NCBI GenBank assembly: GCA_963854835.1 | Contig: OY978525.1 | Coordinates: forward strand, 106,064,417-106,128,416 | DNA: 64,000 nt | From: Megamerina dolium | Lineage: Eukaryota > Arthropoda > Insecta > Diptera > Megamerinidae | Direction: 5' to 3' | Part shown: in pieces, positions 24,407-36,879 of the stretch | Layout of the letters: every line of letters begins with the position of its first letter | How positions within the stretch are numbered: position 1 is the stretch's first letter | Notes under the pieces: generated by a model | What the model saw: the letters and a program-made list of their open reading frames with translations, nothing else | The model's database searches: none | Told to the model about the DNA's origin: nothing | Program-made: the position numbers and the translations under genes

Positions 24407-25480
24407 ATGGCTTCATTACTTCTCTTCATTTTTGCATTGTATCAGCTTCAAGCATCAATCTGTAGTGAGGTCCTCAATACACCCAAATATAATATAAATG
24501 CACTATCCGAAAGTGGTGGTGTGGCGATACCGCTTGAAGTCGATGCGCTAGACGACAATGAGGAGAAAGATGGTGAACACGATGAATTGCCATTTGTTAA
24601 GAGTGGCAATGATCAGACCGAAGTGGAATTTCGTCATCCAATCTCTGCTGTGAATATTGATTATTCAAAAAATATGATCACTTTGAGATTCCGAAAAGAA
24701 CGAAAACTTAGCGCCGAAGAGGAAGAAAAACGTCGGTCGATCGAACACAATTTTATGCGTTTCGGTCGTTCGGGTGATGATTTTATGCGTTTCGGAAAGC
24801 GTAACATTGATGATTTGCATCGAGTCAATAATATCAATCGTGGTTACGCGGACAAGGGGCCAAAATCGCGTTCCGAACGCAGTGAAGAGGGTATGCGTGA
24901 TTCACGTGCTGATAATTTTATGCGTTTCGGTAGAGCATCATCCGACTTCATGCGATTTGGTCGTTCCGATTCAGATTTTATGCGATTCGGTCGTAGCCCC
25001 TCAGCAGCGGACTATATGCGATTTGGACGAAGCGGATCAAATGACTTTATGCGCTTTGGAAGGGATCCGAAAGATTTTATGCGTTTCGGTCGTGGTTCCG
25101 ATGATTTTATGCGTTTCGGGCGTAAACCTCAAAAATCTGGCAAGGAATTGCGACAAGCTGACAAGAATTTCATGCGTTTTGGTCGTCCCGATAATTTTAT
25201 GCGTTTTGGTAGAACATCATCATCTAGCCTGATTCAAAACGGTAATGGTAATAATTCACAGCCATTAGTATATAAAAATATTAGTAAAAATACTACAAAA
25301 TTAGGGCATGACAATGATGAAAGCAATCCCAGAGATAAAGCGATGAAATTGATGTACGACAAACAGCAACAGCAACAGCAACAACAAAAGCAAACCCACA
25401 AAGCCTTAGATGAAACTAATGTCCCAAACAATGATGAACTTGATTCGGAAATGGAATATGATATAAATGCTCTAAATTAA
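24407..25480 (+). CDS. Fmrf: FMRFamide-related neuropeptide precursor
   Basis: This 357-aa prepropeptide is cut in the secretory pathway of neurons into amidated FMRFamide peptides, which act on G-protein-coupled receptors. I start it at the ATG just after a good splice acceptor, because [20 protein letters not shown] is a clear signal peptide; earlier in-frame codons read through the intron. An acidic spacer (about 45-62) comes first. Eleven (F/Y)MRFG units then follow, at residues 116, 126, 171, 181, 191, 203, 214, 224, 234, 255 and 264. Each is followed by Arg or Lys, with the Gly supplying the amide. Ten are FMRFG and one (203) is YMRFG. Only one has a DPKDFMRFG form like the main Drosophila peptide. 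A Gln run (about 320-327) precedes an acidic C-terminus. The coding exon is uninterrupted. Confidence 0.97.
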   Translation: MASLLLFIFALYQLQASICSEVLNTPKYNINALSESGGVAIPLEVDALDDNEEKDGEHDELPFVKSGNDQTEVEFRHPISAVNIDYSKNMITLRFRKERKLSAEEEEKRRSIEHNFMRFGRSGDDFMRFGKRNIDDLHRVNNINRGYADKGPKSRSERSEEGMRDSRADNFMRFGRASSDFMRFGRSDSDFMRFGRSPSAADYMRFGRSGSNDFMRFGRDPKDFMRFGRGSDDFMRFGRKPQKSGKELRQADKNFMRFGRPDNFMRFGRTSSSSLIQNGNGNNSQPLVYKNISKNTTKLGHDNDESNPRDKAMKLMYDKQQQQQQQQKQTHKALDETNVPNNDELDSEMEYDINALN

Positions 25481-25522
25481 AATGAATTTTTATAGAAAAA
25501 TACAGCATGCAAATACAAGTAA

Positions 25523-25643
25523 AATAAAGTAGTGAGAGTGTCAAGAGGCCTAATGTAAATATTTCAATAGCTGTTTTTGATATTCTATGTAATATGTATA
25601 ACTGTGTAAACAGAAAAAACAAACAAAAAAAACCACAAATAAA
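25523..25643 (+). terminator. Candidate Fmrf polyadenylation signals
   Basis: AATAAA occurs at 25523-25528 and 25638-25643, 43 and 158 bases after the stop codon. Either could direct 3'-end formation. In AT-rich DNA such hexamers also occur by chance. Confidence 0.45.
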
Positions 25644-25850
25644 TTCAATTTTTAGGTTGTAATCCAATGGATCCAATGTATATACATTAAAGTGCCTCAC
25701 CCTGCATTTAAAAAGAAAAGGTTGTTGTTTTTACCAGCGAAACATGAGATTTATTTCAGCTGTTCGTGATCTAAATAATTTTGAAATAATTCGTGAGACA
25801 TTTTAATGTACATACATCCAATAAATTAGAAAATTAAATTCAAGGGGGCC

Positions 25851-25964
25851 GTAGTTATAGTCAAAATTATGATGCATCTTCAATTTAGAATCGACTTGTT
25901 TGATATGTTTCTCATACAGAAATCTGTCAAAAGGCCTACACTACTTAACTTTGACTATAACTAC
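25851..25964. repeat. Short MITE-like inverted repeat
   Basis: A 15-bp perfect inverted repeat, GTAGTTATAGTCAAA at 25851-25865 and TTTGACTATAACTAC at 25950-25964, bounds a 114-bp segment. No target-site duplication is evident. It may be a tiny non-autonomous DNA transposon or simply a stem-forming sequence. Confidence 0.55.
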
Positions 25965-26900
25965 GCGTCTCTATGTTTTGAATTTTTATTCGGGCTGGAT
26001 AAAAAATTCACTACATAATGTATAACTATAAAATTATATGTATAATTAAAGAAATTCTATACAGATACATATATTCTATTAGTGCAATTATATTAAAATA
26101 TATTGAATAAAGGATGAATTTTATGAAGGTAATTTGTTTACAATTATCGTATATACAACAATGGGTGAAATAGAAAATAAGCACCCTGTACAACAATTAA
26201 GATACACGAGCAGGTATGTGCATTTAAAATTGAATTTTCATATTGTATGGAAAACAACAACATATTTTTTATAGCAGCAATAAAAATATTGATCTAATAA
26301 ACACCGCATTAAAATTCCGTTAGCAATAGAGTTGGACGAGTATGATGAAAGATTCCATCAAGTGGCAAAAAGTGACAAAAATTGATTGGTTGGTCTAAAA
26401 AAAGTCACAAGGCTGTAAGAAACTGTGCGCTGCAGCAACATAATAAGTGATTGCTAGAGGAGGCCACTGCATGCTGCCCAACGTTGTGTGATTTTTCATC
26501 TCCCAGTTTTTTTTTTTAAAAACCGGGTAAACGTGTAACAATTCTGTTTTCATGGTGAAATTGTTGGTGTGGGTGTCTTAGCTAATGACATTTTTACCTA
26601 TATTTTAAGGCCATATTATGCAGACGGTCACAGTCGCATTACGTTTTTGTTTTCAATGTAAAATGAAAAATTAAGAGAGAGAGGAGAGGGCAAGAGCTTC
26701 AGCTGAAGCTCCATGTCAAGATTTTCAGGCGTTGTGGCTTTCGAAGTTGTTCAGGATTTTTAGGCTTCACACGTTGCGCTTGACGTTTCTTTGAAGTTTT
26801 GACGTTTCACAGTAAATATTTGTCAACATTTTCATTATAAACACAATTTTTCGAATATTTTTCTTATTTAATGCTAAATACATTATTTTATAAAATCAAG
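25965..26900. other. AT-rich intergenic DNA, nothing recognised
   Basis: No gene signature was seen. A GAGAGAGAGGAGAG run lies near 26675. Confidence 0.35.
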
Positions 26901-27306
26901 AACATCTTAGTGGCATTGAAGGAGTTTATCAATTTCATGGAGTTTGTAAATATAACTTTATGTGAAAGGATGAGATTTTCAACAAATGAGATATCGACTA
27001 AAAATGATAGTTCTTTTACCATTAAATTTTAATTGATTTAGTATTTTTGTTTACATTTCTCATATAAATTCTTATATAATAACAATTTTTCCTTTCGTTT
27101 TATTATTTGAAATTTGCGTGATATTTCTCTTAAAATATGGCAAGTGTTTTCGATTACACCATTATCATAATCATATTCACTAGCACTAGTGTTCAAATGA
27201 ATTAGCTGTCTCAAAAACCTGCTAAGCCTAAAACAAGTTCGAAATTTGGCAACTTTCAGGGCTATTTAGACTTTTCGAACTTGGATTGTGGAGCAGCTTC
27301 CATACA
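26901..27306. repeat. Dispersed repeat B, copy 1 (direct copy at 29298-29543)
   Basis: The block shares TTTCATGGAGTTTGTAAATA, AACTTTATGTGAA(A/G)GGATGA, GAAATTTGCGT..., CTCTTAAAATATG(G/A)CAAGTG and CAGCTTCCATAC with 29298-29543, in the same order and orientation. No protein was recognised. It lies immediately left of the foldback. Confidence 0.65.
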
Positions 27307-27311
27307 ATTGC

Positions 27312-27435
27312 ACCAGAGAACGTGAAATACTAGAGAACCCCTAATTTGGCTTTTGAGCTTATTTCTGATTACAACCAGAGAACGTGAAATACTAGAGAAG
27401 TCCTAATTTGGCTTTTGAGCTTAATTCTGATTACA
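27312..27435. repeat. 62-bp tandem duplication at the foldback edge
   Basis: Two adjacent near-identical 62-bp units both start ACCAGAGAACGTGAAATACT, at 27312 and 27374. Only the second belongs to the palindrome arm. Only one unit is present at the mirror end (28640-28697), so the duplication is one-sided. Confidence 0.8.
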
Positions 27436-28697
27436 ACTATCAGGGTCACTTAACAGAGTTGTAGAATACAGAGATTTTGAAGAGAGCAACGCCATGACCA
27501 GGAGAAAAATTCTGTAAATTAACATAGCAAATTAACATATATTGAAATATAATCACATAATAGTAAATATTTTTCTGAATGAATTTTATATATAGAATTT
27601 TTTATAAAGAATTTTTACTATTGTTCAATATATATGTATGTACATGCGTATGTAGTACTTATACTCCATTCACGCAATGCATATATTTATAAATATATGT
27701 ACTTACTATATAACATATGAGGTGTTTCACAATATTATTTACCATTTTTATAATATTAAAATAAAATTTCAGTAATTTTGACAAAGAAGGAAGACATAGG
27801 GCATCGTTTTATCGAAGCACCCAATGCTGTGTATCAGGCAATCAGAAATATCAAGTAATAGCACGTGTTGATATTCAATGTAAAGGAACAGAAAAGTAGA
27901 ATGTAAAAAAAACGAGCACGTTGTTGTTGCTCCTTATAGGAAATTTATTCCTTCTCTGCTCTCTCTGCTTTTGCTCTGCAGTCACACAATAGAGTAGACA
28001 GCCACGCATGCCAATTGTTGTTGCGTGACTGAACGATCAATTTTACATATGTGTTTTCGACAACAAAAATTAACATGCGTGGCTGGCTATTCTTTGACGA
28101 CAGAGCAAAAGCAGAGAAAGCAAAGAAAGTAATGAAATTACTACAAGGAGCAACAACAACGTATTTACATTCTACTTTTGTGTTCCTCTACATTAAATAT
28201 GAACACGTGCTATTACCTGCTGATATTTCTGATTGCCAGATACACAGCATTGGGTACTTCGATAAAACGATGCCTTATGTCTTCCTTCTTTGTCAAAATT
28301 ACTGAAATTTTATCAAATTTAATATTATAAAAATGGTAAATAATATTGTGAAACACCTCATATGTTATATAGTAAGTTCATATATTTAAAAATATATGTA
28401 TTGCGTATAATAGTACTCCATACGCATGTACATACATATATATTGAACAATAGTAAAAATTCTTTATAAAAAATTCTATATATAAAATTCATTCATAAAA
28501 ATATTTACTATTATGTGATCATATTTCAATATATGTTAATTTGCTATGTTAATTTACAGAATTTTTCTCCTGTTAATGGCATTGCTCTCTTCAAAATCTC
28601 TGTATTCTACAACTCTGTTAAGTAACCCTGATAGTTGTAATCAGAAATAAGCTCAAAAGCCAAATTAGGACTTCTTTAGTATTTCACGTTCTCTGGT
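27374..28697. repeat. 1.3-kb foldback (long imperfect palindrome)
   Basis: The sequence 27374 to about 28030 is repeated in reverse complement from about 28050 to 28697. Landmarks that pair include ACCAGAGAACGTGAAATACT with AGTATTTCACGTTCTCTGGT, AATATTGTGAAACACCTCAT with its complement near 27720, GGTGCTTCGATAAAACGATG with its complement near 27808, and GCCACGCATG/CATGCGTGGC close to the centre. The centre is near 28036 with a loop of only a few dozen bases. Indels distinguish the arms. The 84-codon frame at 28051-28305 lies in one arm and has no family resemblance, so I do not call it a gene. It is probably a foldback-type transposable element. Confidence 0.85.
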
Positions 28698-29297
28698 AAA
28701 AATGAAAAATTAATATAAATAAATTAATATAAATAAATAAAAATTAATAGGGCTGTTCAGAATCTTGTGCAAATGGTCTTGCATCATTGCAATTGCAAAA
28801 TGGTGTAGTAAATTTTTGCTTTACACTAACAAAATATACAGTCGTGCATTTACTACACTCTTGCAACGACGCAACACCAAAAACCCATAGGTTATGTATG
28901 CAACACTGAATTGCAAACTAACAGCTGATCAGCAACAAAATAAAAAAAAACTGAAAATGGAAGGCGAACAAATCAAAAAAAGAATAAATGAAGAATGAAA
29001 GAATAATAAATAAATAAAAAATGCATCCTCATCAAATTCTAATTTAATGAAAAATGGTTATTTACTGAAATTATGAAGAGAATATTTCATACCTTCGTTG
29101 CACATAATTTCATCAGCAGCTTCGTCAATTAAAGAGTCGACTATTTGCTCCTTACAGCTTTTTTTTTTGGCATTTCTTCTAATTTGTGCGCAATTTTAAC
29201 ATCAAAATAATTTGCTATTTCACCAATCAGCTGTGAATAGCTTGGCTTGCAACAAGTAATGCAAAGTAAACAAAAAAGTCGTTCACAATTGATGATA
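28698..29297. other. AT-rich intergenic DNA, nothing recognised
   Basis: The first part repeats AATTAATATAAATAAATAAA. A GGGCTGTTCAGAATC word at 28749 resembles a transposon end, but I found no partner. Confidence 0.3.
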
Positions 29298-29543
29298 AAT
29301 ATCTTAGTAGTTTATCACTTTCATGGAGTTTGTAAATATAACTTTATGTGAAGGGATGAGATTTTCGACAAATTTTTGTTTTTTTTTTATTGTCCGAAAT
29401 TTGCGTAAAAATCTCTTAAAATATGACAAGTGATTTCGATTACATCATTACCATAATCATATTCCCCAGTACTAATTTTCGATTGAGTTAACTGTCAGAC
29501 AACGTCTTTAAAACCTGCAAAGCCTGAAACAAACAGCTTCCAT
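29298..29543. repeat. Dispersed repeat B, copy 2
   Basis: This is the direct-orientation partner of 26901-27306. It is shorter because several internal stretches present in copy 1 are missing. Confidence 0.65.
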
Positions 29544-29698
29544 ACCATGAAAGTCCACATTATGCATATTCGCATCAGCGTATTTTACGTGTTTCATACT
29601 TTCTAAGCATTCTACACTTTTCTGCAAAATTAGTTCATGGAAAAATTGTAGGAAATAATACAATTTAATGAACTTTATTCCTGAATATACAATATTTC

Positions 29699-30013
29699 TA
29701 AACCCCGAAGAGCTGCTTGACCGAGTTTCTCTTCCAGTACTGATGTGCGTGTTAAATTTTGGACAGTATTAGAAGGGCCCTACTTATATTAGCCGGTTTA
29801 AAACGGCAGAACCCTTGTGACATCACATTTTCTGAGCTTTATCATAAAGTTCTTTTAGAAGCGTTTCCATGACAAATTGTTACTTCCGGAAAAATTGCCA
29901 ATTGCTTGCCGACAGGTGGATACCGTTTGAAAGAAAAATGTTTTCGATATTAAAGCTGTGCTTCCACCGGAGATTGACCCACTACGTATAGATCAGAAGG
30001 CCGACTCTCCGCA
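29699..30013 (-). mobile_element. tRNA-derived SINE, copy C (head degraded)
   Basis: It matches the common SINE body from its 3' end (CCCCGAAGAGC... on the + strand) through GTGCGTGTTAAATTTTGGAC to GATCAGAAGGCC. It breaks off inside the tRNA-like head, so box A is absent. No target-site duplication was recognised. Confidence 0.7.
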
Positions 30014-31275
30014 AAAAAATATAAGTATAATCATTTGCCAGACAAACGTAGTTATTGATAGCAATTGAACACCCTAAGCTATCAAAATCAGCTGATCTGC
30101 ACGATGCTTGGGATGCTTAAGCTGAAAGTCTACATCATACATTCTACGCTTTTGCGCATCCTACGCATCTGTAAAAAAAATAGAATCCGTGTACTTGTAT
30201 AGGGCACATTACATAGCGCAAAGCTAAGGATATCTTAAACGCATGGAATCCGAAAGTAGTTCCTCTTTCTACTTTTGTAAGCATCCATTTACGTGTACAT
30301 TTCATTTATGTTGTCGATGTCTTATTTCGGTTCTTTTAATGTTTCTTTTCACGATCTTTATCTTTAATATTTTAAATTTAAGATCTTTTTTCATTTTCAC
30401 AATTAATAACGACAATTAAAATGTATAAATGTTTAATTTACAATGTCAATACAATAGCTATGCTAACAACGAGAAATTAATTGCACTGTTCCATCAAGCA
30501 CTAAAATTCGAGAAACTGTGACTACAACGACTGGGATATACTGGGAAAGATTCTTTAATATTCTGCTGAAGTCATTGAAGGACAAGGTTGCTGGTGTAAC
30601 TGACAGAAGTAAAAAATAAATAAAAAATTTCTAAATTTACTTTTTTGATCGTAAAAATCAATAAACAGCAAACAATACAAATCAAAATGAATTGTCAAAA
30701 TGAAAAAAAAAACAACAACAAATACCTCAAGTAGGAAAGAAACACTTATGTGATGGAGTTCGAAGAACCGTATGCAGAACATATTTTCGTTGAATAGGAA
30801 TCAATGAAAAAATTAAAAGTGTGAAAATGCTGCGAGACATATTATAGACGCCTGTATATCAAGGGCCTTAGAAAACGTACCACAAAAACAGCTGTTGACA
30901 TAATTAAAGAAGTTGCTTTTACACTTCATTAACGACAAGTCGAGTGAAATTTTTTCGTCTTCATTTCTTTTGATACCATTTGTGAAATTTTTATTATATT
31001 CTTAACTTTATTTAGTTTAAATAGTGCTGCTAATTATTGAAAAACTCTTCTTTAATATAAAGTGTTAGAATTTATATATTGTTATATTTATGGTATTGGC
31101 GTACAGGTCAAAAGTCCAATTTCGTATTTGTTGTTATTAGTTGCCTCTTTGGTACGTAGCCAATATAGCATAATTTTTTATAAACAATTTATTTGTTATT
31201 GATTACAAAAATATTTTTTTTTTTGTTCTGCCTAATATAGATATTTTATGAACAATTGAAGGAAATCATTAAACC
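30014..31275. other. Upstream region of Etf-QO, no gene recognised
   Basis: The region is AT-rich with no conserved open frame. A pyrimidine tract ending in TAATATAG near 31235 could be a 5'-UTR splice acceptor for Etf-QO. The promoter was not identified. Confidence 0.35.
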
Positions 31276-33759
31276 ATGGCTGCTGCAATGCTGAAATTAA
31301 CTCGTGGTACGCTAATATCTACATATGTATATGTAAATGAACTAATTAATTAATTTATATTGGCCAGCATAGAGAATGCTGTGCATTGCATAATTATGTG
31401 TATATATAGACACTATGATATTGATATGTTGTTGCTATTTTGCGTTTTATGCCTTTCTATTGCAAGGGCCACTGACCGTGACTCCGTTAAAAGAGAAACA
31501 AATTAGACAAAAAATTTAATTCAATTCAAAAATATAGAAATGAAAGTATTTTTAAATAATTTTAATATTATAAATTCATTAGCATAAAAAAAAATAATTC
31601 ATTATCAGTTTGTGGTGCTTATCAGTATTTTTGTGTACATTTTGTAGTGTACCTTTTTTGAGAAGCTTAATCACACTATCGTTTTGTTCTTTATTACAGT
31701 GAGTAAACTAATCAATGCTGGCAATGTACGTTTCGTATCGGATGCGGCAAAGTATCCAAAGATCACCACTCACTATACAATACACCCACGTGAAAAAGAT
31801 GAAAGATGGAAAGGTAATGGCAATTCAATTCAATTTCAATTCAAGAATTAAAAAAAAATATATTTATTTAAAATAGATATCGATATGGAGCGCTTTGTAG
31901 ACGAGGTTGATATTGTCATTGTTGGAGGTGGCCCGGCTGGTATGTCAGCAGCAATTCGCGCTAAACAATTAGCCGCCGAGCAGGAAAAGGTTTTTATTCA
32001 AAATATATACATATACACTACCGCAATTCTATAATATTATTATGTTGCCAGGAAATACGTGTATGCGTTGTTGAAAAATCTGCTGAAATTGGTGGTCATA
32101 TATTATCGGGTGCTGTTGTCGATCCAGTATCGATCAATGAACTTCTTCCCAATTGGAAGGAGTTGGGTGCACCACTAAATACACCTGTTACAAAAGATAA
32201 ATTTGGCTATTTGACAACAACAGGTCGTTTCTCAATACCCATTTTCAAAGGATGGCCAATGGATAATCATGGTAATTATGTGGTACGTTTGGGACATTTG
32301 GTAAAATGGCTCGGTGAACAGGCCGAAGCATTGGGCGTCGAAATTTATCCTGGCTGTGCTGCTGCTGAAGTTCTATTCCATAAAGATGGCAGTGTAAAGG
32401 GTATTGCAACGAATGATGTTGGCATTGCCAAGGATGGTTCACCGAAAGACACGTTTGCACGTGGCATGGAATTGCATGCGAAAACAACCATCTTTGCTGA
32501 GGGTTGTAGAGGACATTTGACCAAACAAATTATGCGTCAATTCAATTTGAATGTGGGCAGTCAACCACAAACTTATGGTATTGGCTTGAAGGAGATTTGG
32601 GAAATTCAACCAGAGAAACATGTGTAAGTGTCCAGATGTTTGCTGATGTGCATTGTTTTGTTAATACAGGACATTTTGCTCTTATTTTTATCTCAGTCCT
32701 GGTTTGGTTGAGCACACCATTGGATGGCCTTTGGATAAATTCACTTACGGTGGCTCATTTCTGTATCATTTGAATGAAGCGACACCAACAATTGCTGTCG
32801 GTTTTGTGGTGGGCTTGGATTATCAGAATCCTTATATTAGCCCATTCCAAGAGTTTCAACGATTCAAGACTCATCCAAAAGTACGCGATGTATTTGAGGG
32901 GGGACAACGTATAGCCTATGGTGCACGTGCCATCAATGAGGGTGGCATTCAAAGTCTTCCCAACAAATTAACATTTCCTGGTGGCTGTCTGATTGGTTGT
33001 AGTGCGGGCTTTTTAAATGTACCACGTATTAAAGGTTCACATTATGCCATGAAGAGCGGTATGCTTGCCGCTGAAAGTGCCATGGAATCGATACAAGGTG
33101 ATAAACAAGAGACTGTTGGTTACGAACCAAAATCCTATCCGGATAAGTAAGTTATAATTAATGTTTGCTGTGTTTTTTTTTTTTCTTTATAATCTAATAA
33201 TAATTTTTCTTATAATTTCAGAATTAAGAATTCATTCATTTGGAAAGATCTATATAATATACGTAATGTACGTCCTTCCTTTCATAATCCATTAGGCTTA
33301 TATGGCGGTTTAATGCTTAGTGGCGTAAGCATCCTATTGAAAGGACGTGAACCATGGACATTGAAACATGCTGGTCCAGATAATGAAAGTCTTAAGCCGG
33401 CTAATCAATGCCAACCGATTGTTTATCCAAAACCCGATGGTAAAATCTCATTTGATTTACTCTCATCGGTGGCATTGACTGGCACCAATCACGAGGGTGA
33501 CCAGCCGGCACATTTAACACTTAAAGATGATCATATTCCTGTTGAGCATAATTTGTCTGTGTACGATGGACCGGAACAACGTTTTTGCCCAGCTGGTGTA
33601 TATGAATTTGTACCGAATGAAGAGGGTGACAATATGAAATTGCAAATAAATGCACAAAATTGTATACATTGCAAAACCTGTGATATTAAAGATCCTAAAC
33701 AGAATATTAATTGGGTTGTACCCGAAGGTGGCGGTGGTCCAGCCTATAATGGCATGTAA
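31276..33759 (+). CDS. Etf-QO: Electron transfer flavoprotein-ubiquinone oxidoreductase, mitochondrial
   Basis: The enzyme passes electrons from reduced ETF (fed by acyl-CoA and amino-acid dehydrogenases) to ubiquinone at the inner mitochondrial membrane. I read six exons with GT-AG introns: 31276-31306, 31700-31813, 31877-31989, 32052-32623, 32697-33146 and 33222-33759. They join in frame to 605 aa, close to the family length. The N-terminus ([20 protein letters not shown]) is basic and suits a mitochondrial presequence. The FAD-binding [15 protein letters not shown] motif is at about residues 63-77, split from upstream sequence by tiny introns. The C-terminal [4Fe-4S] cysteines are 549, 574, 577 and 580 ([12 protein letters not shown]), with the same 25-3-3 spacing as other members. 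The donor after exon 3 (GTTTTT) is weak but required by the frame. Nothing suggests inactivation. Confidence 0.96.
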
Positions 33760-34021
33760 TAAGAATTCCACCGATCAAATACTGTCCCCCTCAAGCTTGC
33801 AATCATTGTATACATGCATTTGTTGAGTGTTTTTTTTTTTTTTGTAAATATTTGCAAATTTCATGTTGTATTTAGAGTAATTATTATAATTCAATTTTTT
33901 TTTTGTATTTTATAATCGCTCTTATTTTTTTATGTCAGCTTTTTAAAACAATACCATTTTTGTCAAACTACAAAATCAATCACAACCAAATAACTTCTAT
34001 ATAAAGTAAGTTAAATGTTTA

Positions 34022-34027
34022 AATAAA
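34022..34027 (+). terminator. Candidate Etf-QO polyadenylation signal
   Basis: AATAAA lies 262 bases after the Etf-QO stop, following T-rich sequence. It is a plausible 3'-end signal, not proven. Confidence 0.4.
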
Positions 34028-36793
34028 AATTTTCTACGATAAAAATTAAATGAAAAATAAAAAACAAATTAAAAAAAAAAATTGTATTCGAAAGGCTTTA
34101 AAATTTTTTCCAATAGTACCTAATTGTTTGTATAGGCTCTAATACAGCGTTACCTAAACTTTCGACATATGAATAGTTCTCATATAAAAAATTGTCTAAT
34201 TTTTAAAAATAATCAACAAATAAATTTTTTTTTTGCTCTTTTTGAGTAACAATAAACAAAAAATAAATTTCATTCAAAATCATATATAAATAAATTAATA
34301 AGAAGCTTGAAATATTTCAAGTTGTGACGACAAATCATTATTATTTGCCTTTCTTGTTTTTTATTTTCAATATTTTGACTCAATGTTTATAAATGTTGAG
34401 AAAATAACTTCAGATGGATATGAAGACTCCATCTGCAGCATAGATTTGAATGAGAAACGTATAAATGACAAAAAACACAGGGTGGCAATATAAAATTAAA
34501 ATAAAAGCATTTGGCAAATGTAATATATTTTATTTTATTTTCCATCGGTCTTTTTTTGTTTTTTTTTTTTGGAATTTATTTTCTTTAAAACATTAACATA
34601 TACTTAATGTATAACGTAAATAATATACATATTTATTATTAAGTTTCACAAATTTCACAATTTCTTGTTCTTTTTTTTTTTTTTTTTTTTTTTTTGGTTT
34701 TTCTTAATACTAATTTGTTTGGTTTTCCCAATTTGTTTGTTCCGAATTTGTTTAAAACAATTCTATATATATATATATATATAATTTTATTAATATCAAT
34801 TTCACATCTTTTTTCATATAGACATAGGTGTATGTGTGTGTGTGTATGTAAGTATGTTTTGAAAAACAAATTTTTTTTTACATTAAAATAGATAATTTAT
34901 ATATAATTTTTATATTTGTATATTTCTTCTATTAAACATTCATATAAATGTGCACTTGTATTGTTTTTATTTGTGAAATATTTATTTAAACTATCGTATT
35001 TCAAATTTCATCAATATTTATTATACACAAGTTTGGGATTTTTAAATATTATTTTTTAATTTATCAACATTTATTTTAAAATTTTCATTCATATTATATT
35101 ATTTAATTGTAATTTAATTTATTAATATTATTAGACACAATTTTAAATCGTTTATTAAAAGTCTTTGCCTTTTTTGTTGTTTATATATATATATATATAG
35201 TGTATATATATTAAATTTTTTTTTTTATTATTATATATGTATGTATTGTATTTGTGCAAATTTGCAATTAAAAGTACCTAGAAATGTATATAAATTTGTA
35301 TGCCCCTATGAACACTTACATAGAGTACATATGTATGTATGTATTTGGATATAAAATCAAATCTCATACTCATATAGTGAACAATGTGTACAAATGTATG
35401 TGCTTATAAATATATACGATTATGTATATGCATTTACATACAATAATACCATTTGTGGATGCTATTTTCCCCGTGTATGCACAGTATTTGTGGTCCCTGT
35501 GACCGTCTTCTTGCAAGTGTACGTATAAAAAAAAATTCTTCTTCTTATTCTTCTTCTTTTGCATTTGTAAAAAATATAAATTTGAATTTAACATTTCTAA
35601 TCATATCATTTGCCAAATGATAAGCCATAGAAAGAGAGATAAAGTGGGAGAGAGAGAGATAGGGTGAGAGGTATAAACACTCAACATTTAATTAGTGCTA
35701 ATAACTAGAATTCGTAATAGTTGCAAGGAAACATTTTAAGTATTTTACTTGTAATTTAGGACTACAGATATTTATGTATGTATAATAAGGGGGTAGTGAG
35801 ACCAATCAATATGAAGACACCCTTTGGGGGGGTCTTAAAAGCTTAAAGTGGACTTTATGTTTGCCAACAATTAACAATGAAGGGTTAAATTTCAATCCAA
35901 TCGGGTAAAATGGTTCACTTCTTATTTTCCCTAAAGTGCTTAAGGCATTACTTGACACATAGTCTCGAGATTTTCAATCAAAATTAGCATTAATCTTTAA
36001 AAGATAAGTGTTAAAATTGTAAGTATGACCGTTGAGTTAAAGTAATTTGAGCTACACTACCTTTTCGACCGACTGTTGTTTGTGTGGTTGGGTTTTCTCA
36101 CGCTGCTTCACATTCAGCTTAATTTGATGCTGGAGTATAGTGATGGAAATATATTTAACCCTTTGTTCATACTGAGACGTTTTGAATCTTCAGCATCATT
36201 GATGATCGAATTCATTATAATTGTAAATTTTACATGAAATTTAGATTTTTTCAATGTTTTGTTAATAACAAGAATTAGTTTCACTAAAATGTCTGTAACT
36301 CAATGATTAAATGGTCTCTTAAAAATTGATACTAATTACGCATTTTGTATTTTACAAAAAAGTGTTCTTATACGTAAATACGTCAGTTCGGTGACTTTTT
36401 GACCAGTGTATTATATACATTCCTTTACGTATGTACTTTGAGTGGTTCATAACAACAATAGATGTGTTCATGCTAGACATTTTTAACAAATTCTTAACTA
36501 TTATTACTAATTTTTATTCGTAAAGTGTTCACGTACTTAAAAACTTGCAACGAGAGAGAGATAGAGAGATCAAAAATAAAATGATTTTTATTGCATTTAG
36601 TGAATTTGTTTACAGCGAGCGGAAAAATTATAAATATTTTAGTAATATTATTGAAAATATAAGTAGCTTTTTTGTGAATATGAATATGCGGCATGAAATC
36701 TAAGTTATATTATGTAAATTTTAAATTATTGGAGCGTTTGATTGTTTGAGGTTTGAGGTTTTTTTTTTTAAAGCTTTTGTTAAGTAAAAAAAT
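34028..36793. other. AT-rich intergenic DNA with homopolymer and (TA)n tracts
   Basis: The stretch includes a T run at about 34672-34695, a (TA)n run near 34765-34782 and 35185-35200, a TGTGTGTG run near 34835 and a GA-rich run near 35650. No coding signal was seen. Confidence 0.45.
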
Positions 36794-36875
36794 CTCATCA
36801 AAATACGAAAATGCTTTGTGCGGGAACAAAACAAAGTATTTCCGTATTTTTGCTGCTGCTACAACAACAACAAAA
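36794..36875. repeat. Short dispersed motif, copy 1 (pair with 52348-52426)
   Basis: Both copies contain AAATGCTTTGT(G/A)CGGGAACAA, AACAAA(G/A)TATTT and TATTTTTG(C/T)TGCTACAACA followed by CAACAA, in the same order. It is non-coding. Confidence 0.6.
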
Positions 36876-36879
36876 GTTT

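Noticed and set aside
28051..28305. 84-codon open frame inside the foldback
   Set aside because: It lies within one palindrome arm, resembles no family I know, and the paired arm does not keep the same frame. It is most likely fortuitous.
28749..29297. GGGCTGTTCAGAATC as a transposon terminal repeat
   Set aside because: No matching inverted end or duplication was found nearby.
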